DNA of 64,000 nucleotides. It comes from Aldehydirespirator sp028819505 (GTDB taxonomy: Bacteria > Actinomycetota > Acidimicrobiia > Acidimicrobiales > Aldehydirespiratoraceae). The notes under the pieces were generated by a model, which was not told where the DNA came from, searched no databases, and saw only the letters and a program-made list of their open reading frames with translations. The stretch lies in contig OZ242297.1 in assembly GCA_965207755.1 (NCBI GenBank), positions 2,542,001-2,606,000 of the forward strand, read 5' to 3'. Shown piece after piece: positions 41,114 to 48,867 of this stretch. Every line of letters begins with the position of its first letter. Position 1 is the first letter of the stretch. A program made the position numbers and the translations under genes.

Positions 41114-41662
41114 ATGGCGATGACCAACACGGAGCGCGCCACGCTCTACACGGCACTGGCGGACACCATCGGACAACAGGAAGCCGAGACGTTGATGGAG
41201 CAGTTCCCGCCGACGGGCTGGGACCGGGTAGCCACCAAAGACGACCTCCGGATCCTCGGAGCCAGTTTCGCGGCCGCCCTGGCCGAGACCAACGCGGCCT
41301 TGGCGGCAACCAACGCGGCCTTGACGGAGACCAACGCGGCCATCAGGTCGGGGCTGGCCGAGACCAACGCGGCCTTGACCGCGGGCCTGGCCGAGACCAA
41401 CGCCGCCTTGACCGCGGGCCTGGCCGAGACCAACGCGGCCTTGACCGCGGGCCTGGCCGAGACCAACGCCGCCATGAAGGCCGGCTTCGCCGAGGCGGCC
41501 AAGGAGCGGGCCGAGATCGTCAAGAGCGTCGCCAGCGTCGAGAAGGGTCAGGCCGGGCTGCTCAAGGACCAGGCCAGGCAGCTCTATGTGATCACGGCCA
41601 CCATCGTCGCGGCCACCGTGTCGATCTGGATCGCGCTCTTCACCAGCGCCGGGCCGGGCTAG
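41114..41662 (+). CDS. Hendecad coiled-coil membrane protein
   Basis: A 182-residue protein of unknown role. An N-terminal helical domain (TERATLYTALADTIGQQEAE, TLMEQFPPTGWDRVATKDDL) is followed by a long run built on the 11-residue unit TNAALTAGLAE (about seven copies with variants LAA, LTE, IRS), then EAAKERAEIVKSVASVEKGQ and a C-terminal membrane helix YVITATIVAATVSIWIALFT. Eleven-residue periodicity predicts a right-handed coiled coil, as in DUF1640-like proteins. It would be a tail-anchored, oligomeric stalk. ATG at 41114 (or 41120). The 33-bp DNA repeat indicates recent lengthening. Confidence 0.75.
   Translation: MAMTNTERATLYTALADTIGQQEAETLMEQFPPTGWDRVATKDDLRILGASFAAALAETNAALAATNAALTETNAAIRSGLAETNAALTAGLAETNAALTAGLAETNAALTAGLAETNAAMKAGFAEAAKERAEIVKSVASVEKGQAGLLKDQARQLYVITATIVAATVSIWIALFTSAGPG
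41270..41480. repeat. 33-bp tandem repeat in the coiled-coil gene
   Basis: The unit coding TNAALTAGLAE, 33 bp, is near-identical in the last four copies (GACCAACGCGGCCTTGACCG core) and more diverged in the first three. The frame is maintained. Confidence 0.93.
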
Positions 41663-41717
41663 TCTCCCGGGCCGCGGCGTAGTCGGCCATCGCCGGGCGA
41701 CGCGCCAGACGGGGAGT

Positions 41718-43589
41718 TCACCGTTTCCCGTGCAGCGCGGCGTGGACGTTCTCAGCCACCGCGTCGGGGAGCCAGGGCAGGGCTTTCAGCTCGTGCAGAT
41801 CGGCCCGCTGGACCGCCCGCACGCCTCCGAGCTCCTTGGTGAGCCGGGCCTTGCGGACCGGCCCGAGGCCGGCGATGCCGTCGAGGGCGGAGCGGGTCAT
41901 GCGCCTGCCCCGCAGGGTGCGGTGGTACTCGACGGCGAAACGGTGGCTCTCGTCACGGACGCGCTGGAGCATGTACAGCGCCTCCGACTGGCGCGGGATG
42001 CGCACCGGCTCGGCCCGGCCGGGCACGAACACCTCCTCGAACTGCTTGGCCAGCGCCGCGGCCGGGATCTCGTCGTCGAGCCCCAGCTCCTGGAGCACCC
42101 GCACGGCCACACCCAGCTGGCCCTTGCCGCCGTCCACCAGCAGCAGCTGCGGCGGGTACGAGAATCTCCCGTCGCGGTCGGCCACCGGACGGGACCGCTG
42201 CTCCAGGTAGCCGGTGAGGCGCCGGGTCAGCACCTCGTGCATGGCCGCGAAGTCGTCGTTGCCCGGCACCGACCGGACCTTGAACCGCCGGTAGTCGGCC
42301 TTCTTGGGCAGGCCGTCCTCCAGCACCACCATCGAGCCCACGTAGTCCTGGCCCGACAGGTGGCTCATGTCATAGCACTCGATCCTCAGCGGCGAGGCGG
42401 CCAGCCCCAGTTCCTGCTGCAACTCGTTGAGGGCCCGGGCCCGGCTGTTGTGGTCGGTGCTGCGCTTGAGCCGGTGACGGGCGAACGACTCCTCGGCGTT
42501 GCGGGTCACCGTGGCCTGGAGCGCCCGCTTGGAGCCCCGCTGAGGGACGCGGATCTGCACCCGTGAGCCTCGCGATTCGCTGAGCCACGCCCGGTACAGA
42601 CCGGTGTCGGCCGGCTCGGCCGGTACCAGCACCAGCTTGGGCCAGCCCAGCGGGTTGTCGTCGGAGTAGTCAAAATAGAGCCGCTCGAGCGCCCGGCTCA
42701 CCAGCTCGGCCCGGCCGAGGTCCTCGGCCTTGTCGATCATGAAGCCCCGCCGACCCATCACCCGGCCCCGGCGCACGAAGAACACCTGCACGGCGGCCTC
42801 CAGGGCGTCGTCCGCCAGCCCGATCACGTCGAAGTCCTCGTTGCGGGCGCCCACCATCTGCTGGGTCGCGACCGCTTTGCGCACCGCGGCCAGCCGGTCG
42901 CGCAGCCGGGCGGCCCGCTCGTAGTCCAGCTCGCCGGCCGCGGCCGACATCTCCTCCTCGAGGCGGTCCAGGACCGGGTCGCTGTCGCCCTCCAGGAAGC
43001 GCAGCAGTTCGGCCACCATCTCGGCGTAGTCGTCGGCGGTGACCTCGCCCACGCACGGCCCCGAGCATTTCTCGATGTGGTACAGCAGGCACGGCTTGCC
43101 CAGGCCGGCGTAGCGGCGGAACTTGCCGTCGGTGCAGGTGCGGATCGGGAACGTGCGCAGCAGCAGGTCGAGGGTGTCGCGGATGGCGTAGGCGTGGCCG
43201 TAGGGGCCGAAGTAGCGGTTGCCCTTGCGGCGCCGGCCCCGCATCACCATGGCCCTGGGCCACTCGTCGACCATGGTGACGCACAGGAACGGGTACGACT
43301 TGTCGTCGGTGTAGCGCACGTTGAACCGGGGCTTGTGGCGCTGGATCAGCGAGAACTCGAGCATGAGGGCCTCGACCTCGTTGGCCACTTGGATCCACTC
43401 CACCGACGCGGCTGCGTCCACCATCTGGCGGGTGCGCATCGGCAGGTGCGAGCCGAAGTAGTTGTTCAGCCGGGAGCGCAGGCTCTTGGCCTTGCCGACG
43501 TAGATGACCCGGCCGTCGGCGTCGAGGAACTGGTACGACCCGGGCGCGTCCGGGATGGACCCGGGCGCAGGGCGCTTCAGCGCGCCCAT
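41718..43589 (-). CDS. uvrC: Excinuclease ABC subunit C
   Basis: A 623-residue nuclease of nucleotide-excision repair that cuts on both sides of a lesion. The N-terminal GIY-YIG domain reads APGSYQFLDADGRVIYVGKA and KSLRSRLNNYFG; a Cys-rich patch CLLYHIEKCSGPCVGEV follows. The UVR UvrB-binding motif is GELDYERAARLRDRLAAV. The RNase H-like second nuclease has RIECYDMSHLSGQDYVGSMV and LLLVDGGKGQLGVAVRVL. The C-terminal helix-hairpin-helix is DGIAGLGPVRKARLTKELGG. ATG at 43589. It follows uvrA on the same strand, with one diverged dispersed repeat in the 118-bp gap. Confidence 0.96.
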   Translation of the reverse strand: MGALKRPAPGSIPDAPGSYQFLDADGRVIYVGKAKSLRSRLNNYFGSHLPMRTRQMVDAAASVEWIQVANEVEALMLEFSLIQRHKPRFNVRYTDDKSYPFLCVTMVDEWPRAMVMRGRRRKGNRYFGPYGHAYAIRDTLDLLLRTFPIRTCTDGKFRRYAGLGKPCLLYHIEKCSGPCVGEVTADDYAEMVAELLRFLEGDSDPVLDRLEEEMSAAAGELDYERAARLRDRLAAVRKAVATQQMVGARNEDFDVIGLADDALEAAVQVFFVRRGRVMGRRGFMIDKAEDLGRAELVSRALERLYFDYSDDNPLGWPKLVLVPAEPADTGLYRAWLSESRGSRVQIRVPQRGSKRALQATVTRNAEESFARHRLKRSTDHNSRARALNELQQELGLAASPLRIECYDMSHLSGQDYVGSMVVLEDGLPKKADYRRFKVRSVPGNDDFAAMHEVLTRRLTGYLEQRSRPVADRDGRFSYPPQLLLVDGGKGQLGVAVRVLQELGLDDEIPAAALAKQFEEVFVPGRAEPVRIPRQSEALYMLQRVRDESHRFAVEYHRTLRGRRMTRSALDGIAGLGPVRKARLTKELGGVRAVQRADLHELKALPWLPDAVAENVHAALHGKR

Positions 43590-43606
43590 GCTCCGCCGCG
43601 GCGCCG

Positions 43607-43655
43607 TTCCCGCCCTTGTCCGCTTCGCTCCCGGGCCGCCCGGGCCACGGCCTCG
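43607..43655 (-). repeat. Dispersed ERSEQE-type repeat, diverged copy
   Basis: TCCCGCCCTTGTCCGCTTCG then CTCCCGGGCCGCCCGGGCC and ACGGCCTCGC; about five changes from the consensus, the oldest-looking copy. It lies between uvrA and uvrC, 18 bp before the uvrC start. The satellite box TCCGCTCGGCTTCTCAGC follows at about 43681. Confidence 0.85.
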
Positions 43656-43707
43656 CCCGCAGGAGGCGGATCCGCGGGTTTGTCCGCTCGGCTTCTCAGC
43701 ACAGGAT

Positions 43708-46644
43708 TCAGCGCAGCATCGAGCGCAGGTAGCGGCCGGTGTGGCTCTCGGGCACTTCGGCCACCTGCTCGGGAGTCCCCTCGGCCACGATGCGGCCCCC
43801 GCCCGAGCCGCCCTCGGGCCCTAGGTCGATGATCCAGTCGGCCGTCTTGACCACGTCCAGGTTGTGCTCGATCACCACGACGGTGTTGCCCTGGTCCACC
43901 AGCCGGCCCAGCACGCCCAGCAGTTTGCGCACGTCCTCGAAGTGCAGACCGGTGGTGGGCTCGTCGAGGACGTACATGGTGTGGCCGGTGGAGCGCTTGG
44001 CCAGCTCGCTGGACAGCTTGACCCGCTGGGCCTCGCCGCCCGACAGCGTCGGCGCGGGCTGGCCCAGGCGCACGTAGCCGAGGCCCACGTCCACCAGGGT
44101 GCCCATGTGGCGGGCGATGGGCGGCTGGTTGGCGAAGAACTCCAGCGCGTCGGTGCATGGCATGTCGAGCACCTCGGCGATGTTGCGGCCCTTGAAGGTC
44201 ACCTCCAGGGTGTCGCGGTTGTAGCGCTTGCCCTTGCACACCTCGCAGGGCACGTACACGTCGGGCAGGAAGTGCATCTCGATGCGGATGGTGCCGTCGC
44301 CCCGGCAGGCCTCGCAGCGCCCGCCCTTCACGTTGAACGAGAACCGCCCCGGCATGTAGCCCCGCACCCGGGACTCGGCCGTGTTGGCGAACAGCTTGCG
44401 CACGTGGTCGAAGACCCCGGTGTAGGTGGCCGGGTTGGACCGGGGGGTTCGGCCGATGGGCGACTGGTCGATGCAGATCACCTTGTCGAGATGGCCGACG
44501 CCGTCGATGCGGGTGTGGCGCCCGGGCGGGGTCTTGGACCGGTAGATGTGCTGCATCAGCGCCCGGTGCAGGATCTCGTTGACCAGCGACGACTTGCCCG
44601 AGCCCGACACCCCGGTCACGCACACGAATTGCTGCAGCGGGAAGGCCACGTCGATGTCGGCGAGGTTGTTCTCCCGGGCGCCGCGGACCACCAGCCGTGT
44701 GCCGTCGCCGGTGCGGCGCATCAGCGGGACCGCGATGCGGCGCTCGCCCGACAGGTACTGGCCGGTGATCGATTCCTCCAGTTCGAGCAGGCCTTCCAGC
44801 GGCCCGGAGTGAACGATGGCTCCGCCGTGCTCGCCTGCGCCCGGCCCTATGTCGACCACGTGGTCGGCGACCCGGATGGTCTCCTCGTCGTGCTCGACCA
44901 CCATGACGGTGTTGCCCAGGTCGCGCATGCGCACCAGCGTCTCGATCAGGCGGCGGTTGTCGCGCTGGTGAAGCCCGATCGACGGCTCGTCGAGCACGTA
45001 CAGCACGCCCACCAGGCCCGAGCCGACCTGGCTGGCCAGCCGGATGCGCTGGGCCTCTCCCCCGGCCAGGGTGGCCGCGCTGCGGGACAGGTTGAGGTAG
45101 TCGAGGCCGACGTCCAGCAGGAAGCCGAGCCGGGACCGGATCTCCTTGAGCACCTGCTCGGCGATCATGGAGTCGCGGTCGTCGAGGTTCATCTCGGCCA
45201 GGGCCTTGGCCGCCTCGGCGATCGACATGGCGCACAGGTCGTGGATGGTGCGGCCGTCGACGGTGACGGCCAGCGCCAGCGGGTTGAGCCGGGCGCCGCC
45301 GCAGTCCGGGCACGGCACCTGGCGCATGTAGCCCTCGATGTTCTCGCGGGCCGAGTCGCTCTCGGACTCGTTGTGGCGGCGCATCAGGTGCGGGACGATC
45401 CCCTCGTAGCGGGCCTGGTACACCCGGCGGCGGCCGAAGCGGTTCTGGTAGCGGACCTGCACCCGGCCCTTGACCCCCCTGGCGTACAGCAGCAGGTCCT
45501 GCTGGCGGGCGGTCAGCTCCCGCCACGGGACGTCGCGGGGGATCCCGTACTCCTCGCAGACCGCATGCAGCAGGCGCGGGTAGTAGCGCGACCTGCTGTC
45601 GGACCAGGGCGTGATCGCGCCGCCGGCCACGGTGGCGCCGGGGTCGGGCACCACCAGCTGGGGATCGACCTCGAACACGCTGCCCAGGCCGTCGCAGTGG
45701 GTGCAGGCGCCGTAGGGCGAGTTGAACGAGAAGTTGCGGGGGGCCAGCTCCTCGAACGACTTGCCGTCGGAGGGACGGGCCAGGTGCTGGCTGAACACGA
45801 TCCGGCTGGGCTTCTCGCCCGCACTGTCCTCGTCGTCGGCAGCGTCGCCGGAAGCGTCGCCGGAAGCGTCGCCGGCAGCGGGCCCGGATCCGGGGACGAT
45901 CTCGATCTCGGCGATGCCGCCGGCGAGGCGCAGGGCCGTCTCCACCGAGTCGGTGAGGCGCCGCTCGACCCCCTCGCGCAGCACCAGGCGGTCGACCACC
46001 ACGGCGATGTCGTGCATCTCGTAGCGGGCCAGCTCCAGGCCGTCGGCGCCGCCGGACAGGCCGGTGGCCCCCGCTAGGTCGGCGAGCTCGATCAGCTCGC
46101 CGTCGACGACGGCCCGGGCGAACCCCTGCCCGGCCAGGTCGGCCAGCAGCGTGTCGTAGGTGCCCTTGCGGCCCCGCACCACCGGGGCCAGCACCTGGAA
46201 GCGGGTGCCGGGCGCCATCTCGAGGATCCGGTCCACGATCTGCTGGGGGGTCTGGCGGGTGAGCCGCTCACCGGTCTCGGGGTCGTGGGGCACGCCGATG
46301 CGGGCGAAGAGGAGGCGCAGGTAGTCGTAGACCTCGGTGACGGTGCCGACGGTGGATCGGGGGTTGCGCGACGCGCTCTTCTGATCGATCGAGATCGCCG
46401 GGGACAGGCCCTCGATGAAGTCGACGTCGGGCTTGTCCATCTGGCCCAGGAACTGGCGGGCGTAGGCGGAGAGCGATTCCACGTAGCGGCGCTGGCCCTC
46501 GGCGTAGATGGTGTCGAACGCCAGCGAGCTCTTGCCCGAGCCCGACAGGCCGGTGATCACGATGAGCCGGTCCCTCGGCAGGTCGAGGTGGACGTCCTTG
46601 AGGTTGTGCTCGCGCGCCCCCGAGATCACCAGCCGCTCAGCCAC
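43708..46644 (-). CDS. uvrA: Excinuclease ABC subunit A
   Basis: A 978-residue ATPase that finds DNA damage and loads UvrB. Two ABC modules are present: Walker A loops VITGLSGSGKSSLAFDTIYA and VTGVSGSGKSSLVNEIL, signature segments LAGGEAQRIRLASQVGSGL and LSGGEAQRVKLSSELAKRS, and Walker B regions VLYVLDEPSIGLH and MYVLDEPTTGLH. Zinc knuckles appear at YGACTHCDGLG, CPDCGGARLN and CEACRGDGTIRIE / CEVCKGKRYN. A Gly/Asp/Ala insert (GDASGDASGDAADDEDSAGE) with 12-base DNA repeats lies near residue 265. A LexA-type box lies 35 bp before the ATG at 46644. Confidence 0.97.
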   Translation of the reverse strand: MAERLVISGAREHNLKDVHLDLPRDRLIVITGLSGSGKSSLAFDTIYAEGQRRYVESLSAYARQFLGQMDKPDVDFIEGLSPAISIDQKSASRNPRSTVGTVTEVYDYLRLLFARIGVPHDPETGERLTRQTPQQIVDRILEMAPGTRFQVLAPVVRGRKGTYDTLLADLAGQGFARAVVDGELIELADLAGATGLSGGADGLELARYEMHDIAVVVDRLVLREGVERRLTDSVETALRLAGGIAEIEIVPGSGPAAGDASGDASGDAADDEDSAGEKPSRIVFSQHLARPSDGKSFEELAPRNFSFNSPYGACTHCDGLGSVFEVDPQLVVPDPGATVAGGAITPWSDSRSRYYPRLLHAVCEEYGIPRDVPWRELTARQQDLLLYARGVKGRVQVRYQNRFGRRRVYQARYEGIVPHLMRRHNESESDSARENIEGYMRQVPCPDCGGARLNPLALAVTVDGRTIHDLCAMSIAEAAKALAEMNLDDRDSMIAEQVLKEIRSRLGFLLDVGLDYLNLSRSAATLAGGEAQRIRLASQVGSGLVGVLYVLDEPSIGLHQRDNRRLIETLVRMRDLGNTVMVVEHDEETIRVADHVVDIGPGAGEHGGAIVHSGPLEGLLELEESITGQYLSGERRIAVPLMRRTGDGTRLVVRGARENNLADIDVAFPLQQFVCVTGVSGSGKSSLVNEILHRALMQHIYRSKTPPGRHTRIDGVGHLDKVICIDQSPIGRTPRSNPATYTGVFDHVRKLFANTAESRVRGYMPGRFSFNVKGGRCEACRGDGTIRIEMHFLPDVYVPCEVCKGKRYNRDTLEVTFKGRNIAEVLDMPCTDALEFFANQPPIARHMGTLVDVGLGYVRLGQPAPTLSGGEAQRVKLSSELAKRSTGHTMYVLDEPTTGLHFEDVRKLLGVLGRLVDQGNTVVVIEHNLDVVKTADWIIDLGPEGGSGGGRIVAEGTPEQVAEVPESHTGRYLRSMLR

Positions 46645-47030
46645 GATCAGACTCTACCCGCTGCCCCGACACCCGTAGCGAACGCCCGTTCGTTGAATCC
46701 TCGGAGGCCGACGGTACGATGGCAGGCAAGACTCGAGTGTGCGTTCGACGCAGAGGGAGGCCCAGCAGAGGGAGGCCCAATTGAGTCGGCGGCCGACCAT
46801 TACGGCCGGCTGGACACCGGCAACTTCATGAAGACGCTCAGCGCCATGCCGGAGATCTCGGTCCTGGGAAGGCCAGGGTCCCCCAACCGGATCGTCCGTA
46901 TGAAGGCGCTGGGGGCGGAGATGTCTCAAGCCCTGGCTCAGCGGCTCCTCGGAACCGTCAGTTAGATCAGGCGCAGCAGGTGACAGTCGCTCAAGGACAG
47001 TAATCGTCGTCTTCGAGCAAGCGCTGGGGG
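46645..47030. other. Gap between uvrA and the PP2C gene; possible 45-residue ORF
   Basis: Contains the LexA-type box (46679-46692), a small direct repeat (AGAGGGAGGCCCA twice, near 46752-46778) and a plus-strand frame from ATG at 46828 to 46965 reading MKTLSAMPEISVLGRPGSPN and ending ALAQRLLGTVS. That frame has no recognisable relative or clear ribosome site, so it is listed only as possible. Confidence 0.35.
46679..46692. promoter_or_regulatory. SOS (LexA) box upstream of uvrA
   Basis: CGAAC-GCCC-GTTCG, a perfect palindrome matching the Gram-positive/actinobacterial LexA consensus CGAAC-N4-GTTCG. It lies 35-48 bp before the uvrA start, as expected for DNA-damage control. Confidence 0.82.
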
Positions 47031-47813
47031 TCAACGCCACAGGGCTGCTGCGATGGTGGCGTTGTCGTTGAGGCCCAGGCTGCTGGCCCCGGCCAGGATC
47101 CGGCCGGCGATCTCGTCGGCGGTCTCGGCCTCTGCTCCGCAGGCTGCTCCGATGCCGCCGGTGGCGGAGTCGTCCGACAGCCAATCGGCGCCGTGCCGGT
47201 AGACGAAGGGCTCCCAGGCGCCGTCGCTGGCGAGAATCACCGCGTCGGGCCGGGCCCCTTCACCGGACTCCCCCACTATCTCGACCTCGACGAACCCGGC
47301 TCCGGCCTCGACATCCATGGGCTGCATGCCCAGGCAGACGTCGATGCTGCCGTCAGGTCGCCGGTGGGGACGGCCGCAGCAGAATCCCTTGAAGCCGTCG
47401 GGTCCGGCTGTGGCCACGAACGGCAGGGTGTCGCCCATCCAGCCGATCAGCAGACCGCCCTCGGGCGTCCAGGCGGCCACGGCCAGGGTGCTCATCGGGA
47501 ACATGAACATGGGCAGGTTCTTCTGCCACGTCTCCGGCCCGGTCAAGGCCAGCACCCGCTCGTTGGCCTCTCCGAAGGCGACCGCCATCTCATCGGCGCC
47601 GGCGATCCGCGATGGCAGCCCCTCCACCGCGGCCTGAGCAGCCTCGTCCCCCCGGGTGTGCCCGCCCAGCCCGTCGGCAACCGCGACGACCCAACTGCCA
47701 TCGTCGTCGGAGACTGTCGCCGACGCCCGGTCCTCGTTCACCCGCCGCGGCCCGATGTCGCTCACCCACCCAACGGAGGCCGCAGGCTCGGAAGGATTCT
47801 CGGGCTCACCCAC
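47031..47813 (-). CDS. PP2C-family serine/threonine protein phosphatase
   Basis: A 260-residue cytoplasmic phosphatase using two metal ions. Motifs in order: GWVSDIGPRRVNEDRASATV (first metal Asp region), VVAVADGLGGHTRGDEAAQA, LLIGWMGDTLPFV, the VILASDGAWEPFVY segment (third Asp) and GLNDNATIAAAL (final Asp). All catalytic acids are present. The segment MFMFPMSTLAVAAW replaces the usual G-T-T core. GTG at 47813 is chosen; the frame stays open to 48065 but only by translating a 73-bp repeat. Three palindromes in that repeat lie upstream and may control it. Confidence 0.85.
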   Translation of the reverse strand: MGEPENPSEPAASVGWVSDIGPRRVNEDRASATVSDDDGSWVVAVADGLGGHTRGDEAAQAAVEGLPSRIAGADEMAVAFGEANERVLALTGPETWQKNLPMFMFPMSTLAVAAWTPEGGLLIGWMGDTLPFVATAGPDGFKGFCCGRPHRRPDGSIDVCLGMQPMDVEAGAGFVEVEIVGESGEGARPDAVILASDGAWEPFVYRHGADWLSDDSATGGIGAACGAEAETADEIAGRILAGASSLGLNDNATIAAALWR

Positions 47814-47928
47814 ATCGCGATCATGACACGCCGAGCCGCCGGGAGATCGACTCCGGGGCGCCAGCCCACGATCCCGGCGCTGCAGGAGGACCAGGCGTTT
47901 CAGATGTGCTCCTCGAGAATCCTCCGGG

Positions 47929-48184
47929 GGATCACCCCGCCGCGGCTTGCCTGCATGACTGTCGGCTGTATCGCTTGGCCAAGCTCTCGCAAGTCCTGGA
48001 CGGATCACCCCGCCGCGGTTTGCCTGCATGACTGTCGGCTGTATCGCTTGGCCAAGCTCTCGCAAGTCCTGGACGGATCACCCCGCCGCGGTTTGCCTGC
48101 ATGACTGCCGGCTGTATCGCTTGGCCAAGCTCTCGCAAGTCCTGGACGGATCACCCCGCCGCGGTTTGCCTGCATGACTGCCGG
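47929..48184. repeat. 73-bp tandem repeat, 3.5 copies, each with a 12-bp palindrome
   Basis: Units begin at 47929, 48002, 48075 and 48148 (partial). Each has GGATCACCCCGCCGCGG, then TTGCCTGCATGACTG and the perfect palindrome GCTTGGCCAAGC, then TCTCGCAAGTCCTGGAC. Copies differ by only one or two bases. The array lies between the PP2C start and the HicB end, both on the minus strand. Confidence 0.95.
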
Positions 48185-48186
48185 TC

Positions 48187-48585
48187 CTACTGAGACAGAA
48201 TCTGGCTGACGCGCTGGTGGGATACCCCTAGCAGTTGGCCGATGTCACGCATCGGCAAGCCGGCCTCGCTCAGTTGCCTGGCAGCCTCGCGTCTCGCCCG
48301 GGTGGCTGCCGCCGTCGCCCGGCTGGCAGCAGCCAGCGAGTGCCGGAGCTCGTCGAGCAGGCCGGCCACGTCCTCGGGCGGGTGAACCCGAATGTCGATC
48401 GGCCCGATCTCGGACTCGTCAACGTCGAGCATCATGGCTATCGCCTCCCGGGCGGTCGCCTCTACCCGGTTGAGGCGCTTGACCTGCGAGAAGACTCCCC
48501 GCAGGTCCGGCACAGTGATTGCCCACCGGTCGCCGGAGCGGGCGACCTCGACCCGGTAGCCGCTACGAGTCGCACCTCCCGTCAT
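48187..48585 (-). CDS. hicB: HicB-family antitoxin with a C-terminal helix-turn-helix
   Basis: A 132-residue antitoxin. The N-terminal half, YRVEVARSGDRWAITVPDLR, then VKRLNRVEATAREAIAMML, is the degraded RNase-H-like HicB fold. The C-terminal part AGLPMRDIGQLLGVSHQRVS is a helix-turn-helix likely to bind its own operator. It follows hicA by three bases as the frame stands; in the ancestral frame the hicA stop and hicB start overlapped as ATGA. ATG at 48585. Confidence 0.85.
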   Translation of the reverse strand: MTGGATRSGYRVEVARSGDRWAITVPDLRGVFSQVKRLNRVEATAREAIAMMLDVDESEIGPIDIRVHPPEDVAGLLDELRHSLAAASRATAAATRARREAARQLSEAGLPMRDIGQLLGVSHQRVSQILSQ

Positions 48586-48588
48586 CGT

Positions 48589-48789
48589 TCAGCAATCCTC
48601 ATTGCCTCGGCAATGATGCCGTCCGCCGTCCGCCGTGCGCTCGTTGATCTCGCGATGGCGCGGGATGACTAGGCGCTCGCCTCCCAGAGTCCGGATCTCA
48701 TGGCTGCCGCCCTGGCGTACGAGATTCAGTTCAGCACCGTCCGCCTTGGCGATGGATCTCAAGCGACTCATGAGCTCTCGCTTCTTCAT
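48589..48789 (-). CDS. hicA: HicA-family toxin with frame-shifted C-terminus
   Basis: HicA is an mRNA interferase of the double-stranded-RNA-binding fold. Here 66 residues are read: MKKRELMSRLRSIAKADGAE, LNLVRQGGSHEIRTLGGERL and VIPRHREINERTADG, with the catalytic His in GGSH. After TADG the frame gives GRHHCRGNEDC. The DNA has GGCGGAC twice in a row just there (about 48625-48638); removing one 7-bp copy restores TADGIIAEAMRIAER and a stop overlapping the hicB ATG. The catalytic part is intact but the last helix is replaced, so activity is uncertain. Confidence 0.82.
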   Translation of the reverse strand: MKKRELMSRLRSIAKADGAELNLVRQGGSHEIRTLGGERLVIPRHREINERTADGGRHHCRGNEDC

Positions 48790-48867
48790 CTTGCGTTGGC
48801 TATGAGCCTAGACACTTCAAGTCGAGAGTGCTAGTCATAACGCTCGGACATGACCTTCACCCGCGAC

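Noticed and set aside
43864..46077. 737-residue plus-strand ORF
   Set aside because: It lies wholly antisense to uvrA, whose motifs are intact; long antisense frames are common at high GC.
47814..48065. N-terminal extension of the PP2C protein
   Set aside because: Only reads through the 73-bp repeat; the phosphatase fold begins shortly after 47813.
47929..48184. CRISPR or iteron origin of replication
   Set aside because: Units are complete tandem copies without variable spacers; no AT-rich unwinding region, DnaA boxes or rep gene are nearby.
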